Shown here one piece after another: positions 37,344-45,810 of a stretch of 64,000 nucleotides of DNA; within the stretch, counting starts at the first letter, position 1, and each line of letters starts with the position of its first letter. A model generated the notes under the pieces. That model was not told the origin of the DNA. It searched no databases and saw only the letters and a list, made by a program, of their open reading frames with translations. Position numbers and translations under genes: made by a program. The DNA comes from Rhodopirellula baltica SH 1 (lineage in GTDB: Bacteria; Planctomycetota; Planctomycetia; Pirellulales; Pirellulaceae). The DNA is taken from positions 6,630,001 through 6,694,000 of the forward strand of contig NC_005027.1 of the NCBI RefSeq assembly GCF_000196115.1. Direction: 5' to 3'.

Positions 37344-38006
37344 TTAAATGAAGCGTCTCACGCGGAAATTGGTCTTCGCGATTCCCAATCCTAGAATACT
37401 TAGAAATGCCAACGAACTCGGTTCGGGAACCGCTGTAGCGGTACCGCTAACAGTAAAACTATCGAAAAAAACGTCTTCAGTCGTCGCATTGAGGTCAGCT
37501 GTTAGTCTGAATTGCAAAGACACGTTTTCGTTGGCATCTGCACCCAGCGCGATTGTCGAAATCGAGGTTGGTGTAACATTTCCGTCATTACCAGACGTTC
37601 CATCACCGGAAATGTTGTTTACGCCGGTCCAAACCTCATTGTCCTGTAGCAGCGTCACAAAACCCGATCCACTATTATATTCAATGCGTATGAAGTCATC
37701 ATTCTCATAGCCGGTCAGCGATTGAAAGGCAGTGAAGTCAACAAGTATGTCTTCGAAGCCAACCGAGCTGATGGTTCGACTGATCGTCAACGTGATCCGG
37801 CTCGAGCCTCCGGTTTTCCGAAGTACTGCCGAGCTACCGTCCGACTCAATTAGTCCAGTGGCGGTATCGGCTGCTGAACTTAGTTCTGTCCAACCGTTGG
37901 TAGCTGGATCCGAACTGAAATCGTCAGTGAAAACAACGGCCGCTCGCGACGCGTTCTGAAGTGAAACAAGTAAGAGCGAACAGACCAAGAAAGAAGTGAA
38001 CTTCAT
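37344..38006 (-). CDS. PEP-CTERM sorting-domain protein
   Basis: 220 aa from ATG at 38006. Signal peptide FLVCSLLLVSLQNASRA. The mature part is a beta-rich domain with many Ser, Thr, Asp and Asn (SSRITLTISRTIS, FIRIEYNSGSGFV, FFDSFTVSGTATA), similar to a jelly-roll. The C-terminus is a PEP-CTERM signal: VPEPSS, a short hydrophobic segment, then RVRRF. It should be cut and sorted to the surface by an exosortase encoded elsewhere. Its bases look more AT-rich than the core genes, and it sits beside the IS, so transfer is possible. Confidence 0.85.
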   Translation of the reverse strand: MKFTSFLVCSLLLVSLQNASRAAVVFTDDFSSDPATNGWTELSSAADTATGLIESDGSSAVLRKTGGSSRITLTISRTISSVGFEDILVDFTAFQSLTGYENDDFIRIEYNSGSGFVTLLQDNEVWTGVNNISGDGTSGNDGNVTPTSISTIALGADANENVSLQFRLTADLNATTEDVFFDSFTVSGTATAVPEPSSLAFLSILGLGIAKTNFRVRRFI

Positions 38007-38554
38007 GCCAAAAGACCGCGGGCTGAAATTATGGACAGGAGTTTGAAAACGCGAGCCGAGCAAGAGTGAGCTCCGCCGCTCGTAACGCATTGACCTGTAG
38101 AAAATTCGATCGGTGAGGTGCCAAGCAGCGGACTCATTCTTTCCTGTGTCCTGTTGCTTGAAAATGCGAAAGTCGAGCTGCTCAGAATCCATGGGGGTCT
38201 GTGTTCGCTATGACGACGATTACTAGAGGGTGTCCAATTGATTGCGCCAGAGTAGAACAGTTGTCTCAACTGTTCCGTCGAGAAATGCAACGCAACTTCG
38301 TCTCGTGATTCATCCGTGCTTGGCGACCAAGGCAGGCCGCCAAACATACGGCGACGCACTGCATCGAGAAAAAGTGCAGCACACATTGCGGCTGCTATTG
38401 AAGGCACCCCGGTCGCGCCGTTAGGGCGTCACTCGCTAGCTGTCTTTGGGGAGCGTGCGATGTGGTCTCGAGATGCAGCCATCTTCTGGTTTTTTCGACG
38501 ATGACACAGAGTTCATAGCGACTCCGTTCAAGCGATGGTTCAATGCGCCTTCCG
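38007..38554. other. Intergenic region with hairpin
   Basis: About 550 bases. Frames on both strands are low in family signal and overlap one another. One perfect hairpin (38255-38275) is present. The area lies between two minus-strand genes and should hold the PEP-CTERM gene promoter. Confidence 0.55.
38255..38275. repeat. Perfect small inverted repeat
   Basis: GAACAGTTG / CAACTGTTC, 9-bp stem with a TCT loop. No T tract follows on either strand, so it looks more like a palindromic repeat or an RNA hairpin than a terminator. Confidence 0.6.
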
Positions 38555-40585
38555 CTATTCGGTCAGCGTCATTGGTGTGTTGTCCCGCTGTTTTATCAGC
38601 GAATCAATCTGCTTCGTTTGGACGGTGTTTTGGGGGCCGAGCAACAGTGCTGGATTGGCCGAGTGCTGATTCTGGTCCCAAGCCGCGATGATGGAACGGA
38701 TCGCCTCGCCACGTTCGGTATCCGATCCGGGCGGCATCATTTCCAGTTCAGCGAGACGCGGTAGCGTTTGCAACGAACGTCGGGCGATCAGTCGAATCGC
38801 ACGATAAGGATCGTTTAAGAGTTGAGCGAGGTAGATCGATTGCCAATCGTTGCCTGACGTAGCTTGCGCGTCCGTCCAGCCCATCGTCCATGCCGCGAGC
38901 GCCCGGTTGGCGGCATCGCCTTTCAGCAGCCACAAAATGGAAGCCGCGACTTCCGATTGGTCAGCGTCCAGTTCCGGTGCATCGATCGAATACCAGTCGC
39001 TCAGATGAGTTGCTGTCCATTTCATCGTCTTGTCTAAATGACATTGGTTGCACGCGTTGGGGCGTTTGGCAGCCAAGTCTTGCTTCAAGTCGGGAATGCT
39101 AATCGTGTGATTGCGGATTGCTTTAAGTAGTCCATATGCGGTGTGTGGCATGTGGCAGTTGTAGCAATTCGATCCTGTTGAATCCGCCGCGTGATGCGTA
39201 TGAGATGTCGAGTACTGCTGTTGATCATGGCACTGTAGGCAGGCATCGTTTCCGATCGCACTGGGCTTCAATTGGTCGTTGGCCCACTTTGTGCGACTGC
39301 GTGTGTCGTCGGGGAATTGATGGAGTTGGTGGCACGACAGGCAGCCCATCTCACCGCGTTGGAAGCAACCTGATTGTTCCAGCGACGTGTATTCCCGTCC
39401 TGAGACTCGGACCATTCCGTCGGAGTAGAACGTTCCTTCATTGGTGCGGACGACGCGGTCGCGAATGGCTTCATTCTTTAGCAGTTCCTTCATCTCGAGG
39501 CTGTGAAGATGCCATACATCGAATGACTCACGCAGGTCAGATCCCGGTGGGTAAGAGACGCCGTGGATGTTGATTCGGTTCGGGTCGCCCTTGAGTGTCA
39601 TCACCGAATGGCACTGTCCACACACTTGGGACGACCGGACGTGTGACAAAGTATCGGGATTGACGATGGGATCGTTTGATAAGACGACGTCCTCGGCTTG
39701 CTCACCAATCAACTCTCGATGGTGGGCGATGTGTTGTTGTCCAGGTCCGTGACAAGCCTCGCAACTGATTCCAAACTCAGCCACTCGGGTATCCCACTCG
39801 CCGACGCTCATTTCGCGTTTTTGAGGGTGCGTGGAATGACATTGGCTACAGGCGGAATTCCAACGTCCAATCTCGTGTGAAACGCCATGGTCAGCTGGTT
39901 GCAAAAACGCAGCCGATCTCGGGACCCATTCTTGCGTCTCGTTCAGAAAGACAAAGGGTAGGATGCCCAAAGTACGCTGCACGCCCATCGGAAACCAATA
40001 GGCCTGCATGTGGTGTGAACCGGTCGCCAATACGATGGGACTTCGAACGCGTTGGGATGCCGCAACCGTCCCTGGTATGGCAGCCGGATCCAGCATTTCG
40101 ACCCAACAAACGTCGCGGCCTTCTGTCAGGTAATAGTCTCGCCCATTTTCTGACAGCTTCACACCATCGAAGTCGCCCAACAGCACTTCAGGATCGGCGA
40201 CTTGAGTCATCGTGCGATGGTATGAATCGAACCAGGTCGCATGATTCTGTGGATGGCATTCCCTGCATGCGTCTGATGCAACATAGCCTTTGTCAGCAAC
40301 TTCGATCGGGCGAAAGGCGGACAGCTGAGCCATCGCCGGTGAGTTGTCCTGAATTTCCGGTGACACCCGCTCTGGCCTAGAAAAGCTTCGTGGTGGTCCA
40401 ATCGTCGTGGGCGTAGGCGTAGGCGGCAGAGCCAGGACAACAAAGGCCACTGCGAAAACGGGGACCACCAGCGCTCCTGCAATAGAACGTTTGATCCACC
40501 AAACCAACCCGCCAGCAACTAGCCCGAGAACGACGCTAAAACCGATGACTGTTCCATTCATGCCCGCATGCTCAAGAGGATGCAT
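38555..40585 (-). CDS. Octaheme c-type cytochrome with C-terminal HEAT-like part
   Basis: 676 aa (an ATG at 40561 is an alternative start). Two hydrophobic segments at the N-terminus (about 10-30 and 37-54) anchor it. The periplasmic part has eight CxxCH motifs: CRECH, CSQCH, CEACH, CGQCH, CLSCH, CLQCH, CYNCH and CNQCH. Many extra His residues can act as distal ligands (YHRTM, SHHMQAYWF, TSHTHHAAD). The last ~130 residues are helical with RALAAWTMGW and YRAIRLIARRSLQTLP, like HEAT repeats. It is likely an electron carrier or a multiheme oxidoreductase; the substrate is unknown. Confidence 0.88.
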   Translation of the reverse strand: MHPLEHAGMNGTVIGFSVVLGLVAGGLVWWIKRSIAGALVVPVFAVAFVVLALPPTPTPTTIGPPRSFSRPERVSPEIQDNSPAMAQLSAFRPIEVADKGYVASDACRECHPQNHATWFDSYHRTMTQVADPEVLLGDFDGVKLSENGRDYYLTEGRDVCWVEMLDPAAIPGTVAASQRVRSPIVLATGSHHMQAYWFPMGVQRTLGILPFVFLNETQEWVPRSAAFLQPADHGVSHEIGRWNSACSQCHSTHPQKREMSVGEWDTRVAEFGISCEACHGPGQQHIAHHRELIGEQAEDVVLSNDPIVNPDTLSHVRSSQVCGQCHSVMTLKGDPNRINIHGVSYPPGSDLRESFDVWHLHSLEMKELLKNEAIRDRVVRTNEGTFYSDGMVRVSGREYTSLEQSGCFQRGEMGCLSCHQLHQFPDDTRSRTKWANDQLKPSAIGNDACLQCHDQQQYSTSHTHHAADSTGSNCYNCHMPHTAYGLLKAIRNHTISIPDLKQDLAAKRPNACNQCHLDKTMKWTATHLSDWYSIDAPELDADQSEVAASILWLLKGDAANRALAAWTMGWTDAQATSGNDWQSIYLAQLLNDPYRAIRLIARRSLQTLPRLAELEMMPPGSDTERGEAIRSIIAAWDQNQHSANPALLLGPQNTVQTKQIDSLIKQRDNTPMTLTE

Positions 40586-40927
40586 CCGCTGTTGCCGATT
40601 GGAACGCGGCTAGCAAGCATTTGAAGACGCGTTTCGCCCGACATTCGACTTGAGTCCGGTTCCTTACCAGCCGGCGCTCAAATGACAGTTTGTCTTTTAA
40701 AAGTATGTCCTGGTCATCGGCCGATTGCAACGAAATGCTTGCATCAGCAGGATGAAGTCTGGGCGAACGTCATGAGCGATTTGGAAGGTCGGCTTGACTG
40801 ATAAGCCGAAGCACAAAGGTGCCCTATTGAAGAAGGAACGAACTCCGACGCGGTCCATTTGTGGGCTCACCCGAGCGATGGATGATACCGCTGCAAGAAC
40901 GCTCGGCGTCCGCTCCGTGTTGGCTGG
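40586..40927. other. Intergenic region, nothing recognised
   Basis: About 340 bases with scattered T-rich patches around 40690-40700 and no credible reading frame. It should hold the promoter of the octaheme cytochrome gene. Confidence 0.55.
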
Positions 40928-42019
40928 CTAAGCGGCTTTGACGAGGCCGCACGGAATGCCGACGACCTCAAGTCTGGATTTCTGGATTTGTTCGCGAGCT
41001 GACGCGAGCAGAGGGTCGATGTATTTCTTGGACTTTTCGACCTTACTCATCCAGTCTTCGTCGCCACCGGGTGCGGCCAGCAGACCAACGATGTCCGACG
41101 TGTTGGAACAGGTCAGGTAGTAACACCCCAACAAAGGTGACTTTTCAAAAACCCCCCGGTCAAACTGGCCGTTTCTCAGGTAAGTCATCGCCGCATCTCT
41201 TTCGGAGATGTCCAAACCGATCAAGACAAGCCGTTGGATCAGCTTCTGCACACTGGCAATCAAATTCACCACCATTCCGCCGTCGATGCAAGCCGATGCA
41301 AGACCAACAGTGAACTGGCTGGCCGTTCTGCCAATATCAAGTGCGCTTGCAACGAGCGCTTTCTGCAGCATCTTCTTGACCGCCTCCCCGGCCGCTCGTG
41401 CGTCGCCACCATGAAGTGCCGCAACAGCGCGAATGGATCTGTACCGCTGCAAGGCCGTTCCGTAGAAATCGCGAATGTGTTGGATCAGTCGCTCGCCCGC
41501 GCGGACGATCCCAACGAACGGGGCGATGTTGGAAAGGATGCTTGGGTCCAGCACGCTGGGTAGAATAGCCTTCAGGTCTGACGCCCCCACACCGGTGGCG
41601 GTCTCAAGCATGCGAACAACAAACCCATGTTTTTCCTGGGAATCATGCGAGCCTCGCCCGGACGTTCGTTCGGCGTTACGCCGGATATCTCGGCTCTCGA
41701 GTTGAAGCCTTGTTGTTTCTGCAGTGGATATGCCCGATTTGAAACGGATTTCAGCACTATGAAACAGGTTCCGCAGGTTTTGCTTGCGGTGACTGTTCAA
41801 TAGGTCCATCAGTTCTTTGGGTGGCATGGTCCGAATCCATTCGAAGTGATGTTTGTGAAACTCGTCTGTGGCCAGCGATCCTGCTTCCACCCGTGACGCA
41901 GTGAAGTTGGGCAGTCTGTGCATGAGATGGTTAGGCTCGTCCCAGCCCACTACGTCCTGTCCGTGCCAACGGCAAACTCCACCTCGTCGTTGCAACCGGC
42001 CTTTGGTTGTCATCGGCAT
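40928..42019 (-). CDS. Protein of unknown function with hydrophobic helices
   Basis: 363 aa from ATG at 42019. A TTG at 42043 and a later ATG (MHRLPNF) are other possible starts. No family recognised. The N-terminal ~100 residues are basic and polar (FHKHHFEWIRTM, SHRKQNLRNLFHS). The middle and C-terminal parts hold several amphipathic or hydrophobic helices (LPSVLDPSILSNIAPFVGIV, FTVGLASACIDGGMVVNLIA), with DDxG-like elements absent. It could be a membrane-associating or pore-type protein; this is a guess. It lies 176 bp downstream of a rhomboid protease gene on the same strand. Confidence 0.62.
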   Translation of the reverse strand: MPMTTKGRLQRRGGVCRWHGQDVVGWDEPNHLMHRLPNFTASRVEAGSLATDEFHKHHFEWIRTMPPKELMDLLNSHRKQNLRNLFHSAEIRFKSGISTAETTRLQLESRDIRRNAERTSGRGSHDSQEKHGFVVRMLETATGVGASDLKAILPSVLDPSILSNIAPFVGIVRAGERLIQHIRDFYGTALQRYRSIRAVAALHGGDARAAGEAVKKMLQKALVASALDIGRTASQFTVGLASACIDGGMVVNLIASVQKLIQRLVLIGLDISERDAAMTYLRNGQFDRGVFEKSPLLGCYYLTCSNTSDIVGLLAAPGGDEDWMSKVEKSKKYIDPLLASAREQIQKSRLEVVGIPCGLVKAA

Positions 42020-42195
42020 TCCGTGAAACGGAGTTGACCGCAATCAATTGCAGCGAATCGTTCAGCTCGAATTGCTGGTGCGGCTGAGGACAGTCCGGCA
42101 TCACCGGTTGCTCACAGCTTCGATTGGATGTGCCAAGCGAATTCTGGGTGAAACCCGGTTTGCAATGCGGGGCCCATCTGGGTCTCGGTAAAACG

Positions 42196-43551
42196 TCACT
42201 GTGGAGTGGCTGCTGCCCGGCACATCGCAAGCAATTGGTCTCTGCGGGCGACAATCTTTTGGTGAGACTCGCTCGGCCTTTTCTCGTCAACATGGATTTG
42301 ATTCAAAGAATCGATTGCGAGATCGGCTCTTCTCAGGACTTTCAATTGAATTTGAGCCAAACGCAGTCGTGCCTCGTTTGCGAACGCTCCGTCACGGTCT
42401 GCGATGATTTGCAGTGGACCCACCGCGGGAACGAATTGTTTGGCGGCGGCGTAAAGCTTTGCTAGATCAAAGAGGGTTTTGTCTGACAATCCTCTCGCGA
42501 TCGACAGCTGGTCCAAGCGAGCGAAATGCGAATTCGCAACGCTCAAGCTACCGCTCGCGATGGCTTGTCGTAGCAGCATCGACAATCGGTTGAACTCAGG
42601 GTGTGACTGTGACGCAGTCATGGCAGCCTGCGCCGCAGCTGCGGCATCATTGACGCCACGCTTTCTCTTGCCAAGGAATCCACGTTTGGTTTTGGGTTGC
42701 TTGGATGATGGGGATTGGCGTTGAGCGTAAGCAGAATTTGCGTCGACCTGGGAATGCTTGCTCGCCAACGCCGCCGCCACCGGATCGTAGGCGATGGCTG
42801 CTTCGCGCTGGATGGCTTCACGACGCGAAGGCGGACACAGCCACTCGTATTCTTGCAGCCATTCGTTGCGAGAGATGACATCCCAGTTCTCGCAGTCAAC
42901 TCGACCAGTGTGCAGCATCCAGAGCCCAATGGGTGCACCAACGAATGCACCGAGCATATGGAGTAAGCCGGACGAGACCGAGAAACCTGCGAAGAACATC
43001 TCGACGACTTGCAGGAACAAAAACAGCATCGCCAGGGTGACGACTTTGAGCTCGAAAGCCAGTGCTCGGATGAGAAGGAACAGACCGAAGATCAGCACGC
43101 ACTCGACATCGTTTTCCGGTGCCCAAATCAAGGCAATCGTCATCAAGCCGAATACGGCGGAGGAGGCACCGAGCGAATAGCCTTCGCCGACGAGGACCAG
43201 CATCATCAGCTGTTCGACAACGCATTCGCCGACAGCGATCCCCAAATAGATCAGCAAAAACTTCCATGCACCGACCTTGCCTTCGACGATCAAACCGAAT
43301 GCCCACAGAAAGAACATGTTGCCCATCAGGTGAAATGGGCCAGCGTGCAAAAAGGCACTGGTGACCCACTGGATCGGATTGATTGTCTCGTAGGACAGTG
43401 CGAAGCTCTCGAGTGTCTCGAGTTCAATGTTTCCGGTAACCAGCCCCCACACGCAGACAGCAAAGGCGAGTACGTTGGCAACGATCAAGCTGACAGTGGC
43501 GATCGGCCAGTGATAAATGGGGGCGTCGGTTGAGATGGGGACAAACAACAC
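42196..43551 (-). CDS. Rhomboid-family intramembrane serine protease with soluble C-terminus
   Basis: 451 aa, GTG start. The N-terminal ~220 residues form the six-helix rhomboid core: FHLMGNMFFLWAFG (helix 2 with the oxyanion Asn), the nucleophile in LGASSAVFG (Ser130; GASS rather than the usual GxSG) and the second catalytic His in GLLHMLGAFVGAPIG (His198). It cleaves membrane proteins within the bilayer. The C-terminal ~230 residues are cytosolic and helical with TPR-like segments (SLSVANSHFARLDQLSIARG, FDLAKLYAAAKQFVPAVGPL), a common planctomycete arrangement. Confidence 0.9.
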   Translation of the reverse strand: MLFVPISTDAPIYHWPIATVSLIVANVLAFAVCVWGLVTGNIELETLESFALSYETINPIQWVTSAFLHAGPFHLMGNMFFLWAFGLIVEGKVGAWKFLLIYLGIAVGECVVEQLMMLVLVGEGYSLGASSAVFGLMTIALIWAPENDVECVLIFGLFLLIRALAFELKVVTLAMLFLFLQVVEMFFAGFSVSSGLLHMLGAFVGAPIGLWMLHTGRVDCENWDVISRNEWLQEYEWLCPPSRREAIQREAAIAYDPVAAALASKHSQVDANSAYAQRQSPSSKQPKTKRGFLGKRKRGVNDAAAAAQAAMTASQSHPEFNRLSMLLRQAIASGSLSVANSHFARLDQLSIARGLSDKTLFDLAKLYAAAKQFVPAVGPLQIIADRDGAFANEARLRLAQIQLKVLRRADLAIDSLNQIHVDEKRPSESHQKIVARRDQLLAMCRAAATPQ

Positions 43552-44048
43552 GACGCGGTTCCTAGGCGGAAGAAGAAGGGGGACTGCAACAATCGCGATC
43601 GTAGTTTAATGCGACCGACGCATGTGGTGGCAACAAACCACCTGGTGTGGGGCGAGTGTTTTGGTTCGTCGCAATCCGTTCGCCAAAAAATATGTTTGCC
43701 AGTAGCGTCATCGCGTCGCGAATTGCACTAGCCCATTGCACGCTCGGGGTGCTTTGGCAAGGGACTCAGAATCGCCGCTCGCTTGCAAGTTGGGTTGGTA
43801 CGGATCCGCTGTGCCGATGAATCTGCTCTGCGTCCGAGACACTCCAAGAGTTCAGGCGATGGGATGGTCGAATTCATCGGTTCGGCGGCCAATAAAGTGC
43901 TGCTGTGTGAAAACACGGCTCGGGCGAATTGACTTAAGATGTGCCGATCCGCGGTCGTCACGGTGCGTTTTCTCCCTAGTCGACGTGACGATTGCGGCCG
44001 GACAGCCCACCTCGAAACCACCTGCCTCGTTTCCCAGTGCCGACTCCT
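43552..44048. other. Intergenic region between divergent rhomboid and MFS genes
   Basis: About 500 bases. Two overlapping open frames on opposite strands are Arg/Ser-rich and look like chance. A small hairpin GGTGG/CCACC (about 43625-43642) lies in the rhomboid leader. Promoters for both genes must be here but no clear consensus was seen. Confidence 0.55.
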
Positions 44049-45587
44049 ATGCAAGACGCAGAATCCAATTCCAAATCCGCCGCCGGTTGGATCGTTCCTT
44101 TGTTGTCGTTGATGATGTTCCTGCAATTCTTTGCGTGGGGAGCTTGGTTTGCGAGTTTGTCCGCCGCGATGGATTCGAATTTGCTGGGAGCATTCATCGG
44201 TGGGGCGTACGAAGCTGCTCCCATCGCCGCCATCTTTGCACCGTTGTTTCTGGGTCTGGTCGCCGATCGCTTCTTTGCCAGTGAACGCGTGATGGGAGTG
44301 CTGATGTTGGTGGGCGGCGGCATCATGTTGTTGATTCCGGGGATGGCCGAAAGTGCAACGGCGTTTGCCAATGAGACCGCGGATGCGATGCGAGCAGCGG
44401 GCACTTATGAAGCGGAAGCATTCAGCGCTTCCCAAGCCGAAGAGAACACCGCCGGCAAAACGTTGGTGTGGATGATCCTTGCTTACTTGTTGTGCTACAT
44501 GCCGACGCTTGGACTAGGAAACACGATCGCGTTTTCGAACATTCCCAGTCAAAACGATTTCCCGAAAATTCGCGTGTGGGGCACCATTGGATGGATCGCG
44601 GCCGGTTTGACCGTCGGAATCTTTGGCTGGTCGTCTTCCTACGACATTTTCTGGTTGGGTGCATTCAGTTCGCTGGCTTTGGGAGTGTTGTGTTTCTTTT
44701 TGCCGCATACCCCGCCGCCGCTCAAGGGTGAGCCGATGGACATGCGATCGCTGTTCATGGTCGATGCCTTTGCGTTGCTGAAGGATTGGAACTTTTCGAT
44801 CTTCGCGATTTGCTCGACGCTGATTTGCATTCCGTTGGCCTACTACTACGGCATGACCGCGACGTATTTGAACCAAACCGGATTCGCTGAACCGGCAGCG
44901 ACGATGACGATCGGTCAGATGTCCGAGATCATCTTCATGTTGCTGATCCCGTTTTTCTTCCGTCGCTTGGGCGTGAAAGTCATGATCCTCGTCGGGATGG
45001 CTTGCTGGGTGCTGCGTTATGCCTTGTTCGCCTATGGAGCTCCTGACCAAACGACTTGGATGTTGCTGGCTGCGGTAGCACTGCACGGCATTTGCTACGA
45101 CTTCTTTTTCGTGACCGGGTTCATGTACACCGACCAAAAGGCTCCACTCGGCATTCGTGGTCAAGCTCAAGGGTTGTTGGTGTTTTTGACCCAAGGTGTC
45201 GGGATGTTCTTCGGTTATCGCATCATGGCGGGCGGAAACTTGTTTGGTTTCATTCCGTTGAATCTGACGTTTGGACGTTATGGCCAAAAGGTCACGTCAT
45301 CGCCGACCTACGTGGAAGCTTTGGCTGACGCTCGCGGCGAATCCGAGTCGCTGACGTTCCTGGAATCCTTCACGCAGATGTTTTCGCGAGCGTTGCCGGA
45401 AGGGCTCGATGCGGGGATCTTGGCGGAAACGATGGAACAATGGAAAGACTTTTGGTTGTCGCCGGCGATCATGGCAGCGATCATCTTCGTCATCTTTGCC
45501 CTGACGTTTTGGGACCGAACCGAGACGGACCCCGAAACGGCCGAAGCAGCGACCGCTGAGCCCGTTCCTACTGATCCTGCTGTCTGA
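44049..45587 (+). CDS. MFS nucleoside:H+ symporter-type transporter
   Basis: 512 aa from ATG at 44049 (upstream frame to 43992 has no signal). Twelve hydrophobic segments. The start LLSLMMFLQFFAWGAWFASL, the FAPLFLGLVADRFFASERVM loop and VWGTIGWIAAGLTVG are typical of the NupG/XapB-like nucleoside symporter family and of planctomycete relatives annotated as such. A ~60-residue polar loop (about 395-450) splits the last helices. The substrate may be a nucleoside or a sugar; it cannot be told from sequence alone. Confidence 0.87.
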   Translation: MQDAESNSKSAAGWIVPLLSLMMFLQFFAWGAWFASLSAAMDSNLLGAFIGGAYEAAPIAAIFAPLFLGLVADRFFASERVMGVLMLVGGGIMLLIPGMAESATAFANETADAMRAAGTYEAEAFSASQAEENTAGKTLVWMILAYLLCYMPTLGLGNTIAFSNIPSQNDFPKIRVWGTIGWIAAGLTVGIFGWSSSYDIFWLGAFSSLALGVLCFFLPHTPPPLKGEPMDMRSLFMVDAFALLKDWNFSIFAICSTLICIPLAYYYGMTATYLNQTGFAEPAATMTIGQMSEIIFMLLIPFFFRRLGVKVMILVGMACWVLRYALFAYGAPDQTTWMLLAAVALHGICYDFFFVTGFMYTDQKAPLGIRGQAQGLLVFLTQGVGMFFGYRIMAGGNLFGFIPLNLTFGRYGQKVTSSPTYVEALADARGESESLTFLESFTQMFSRALPEGLDAGILAETMEQWKDFWLSPAIMAAIIFVIFALTFWDRTETDPETAEAATAEPVPTDPAV

Positions 45588-45669
45588 TCACTTAGCGTTC
45601 GAACGTTTGCCAGCGGAGGCCAGAGCGAAACTGATTGCTCGACGAGCAGGCTTGGCGAACACGTGTCGA

Positions 45670-45689
45670 AACCGCGGAACCCCGCGGTT
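45670..45689. terminator. Hairpin after MFS transporter gene
   Basis: AACCGCGG-AACC-CCGCGGTT, a perfect 8-bp GC-rich stem with a 4-nt loop, 82 nt after the stop. No T run follows, so this is only a possible terminator. Confidence 0.4.
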
Positions 45690-45810
45690 GGATCCTGCGT
45701 TATGATGGAGCGAGGGATGTGACGGCCAGCCGGTTGGCTGAGCCGCGGCATTTCGGGTGGACGATCGCTTATTCAGCCATATCGCTTTTTCAGCCATACA
45801 GGGCTCTGAC

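Noticed and set aside
38003-38407. 134-codon minus frame upstream of the PEP-CTERM gene
   Set aside because: No domain, atypical composition, and the PEP-CTERM signal peptide begins at the end of it.
43728-44435. Overlapping frames on both strands before the MFS transporter
   Set aside because: Arg/Ser-rich translations with no signatures, and the minus-strand frame overlaps the start of a well-supported transporter.
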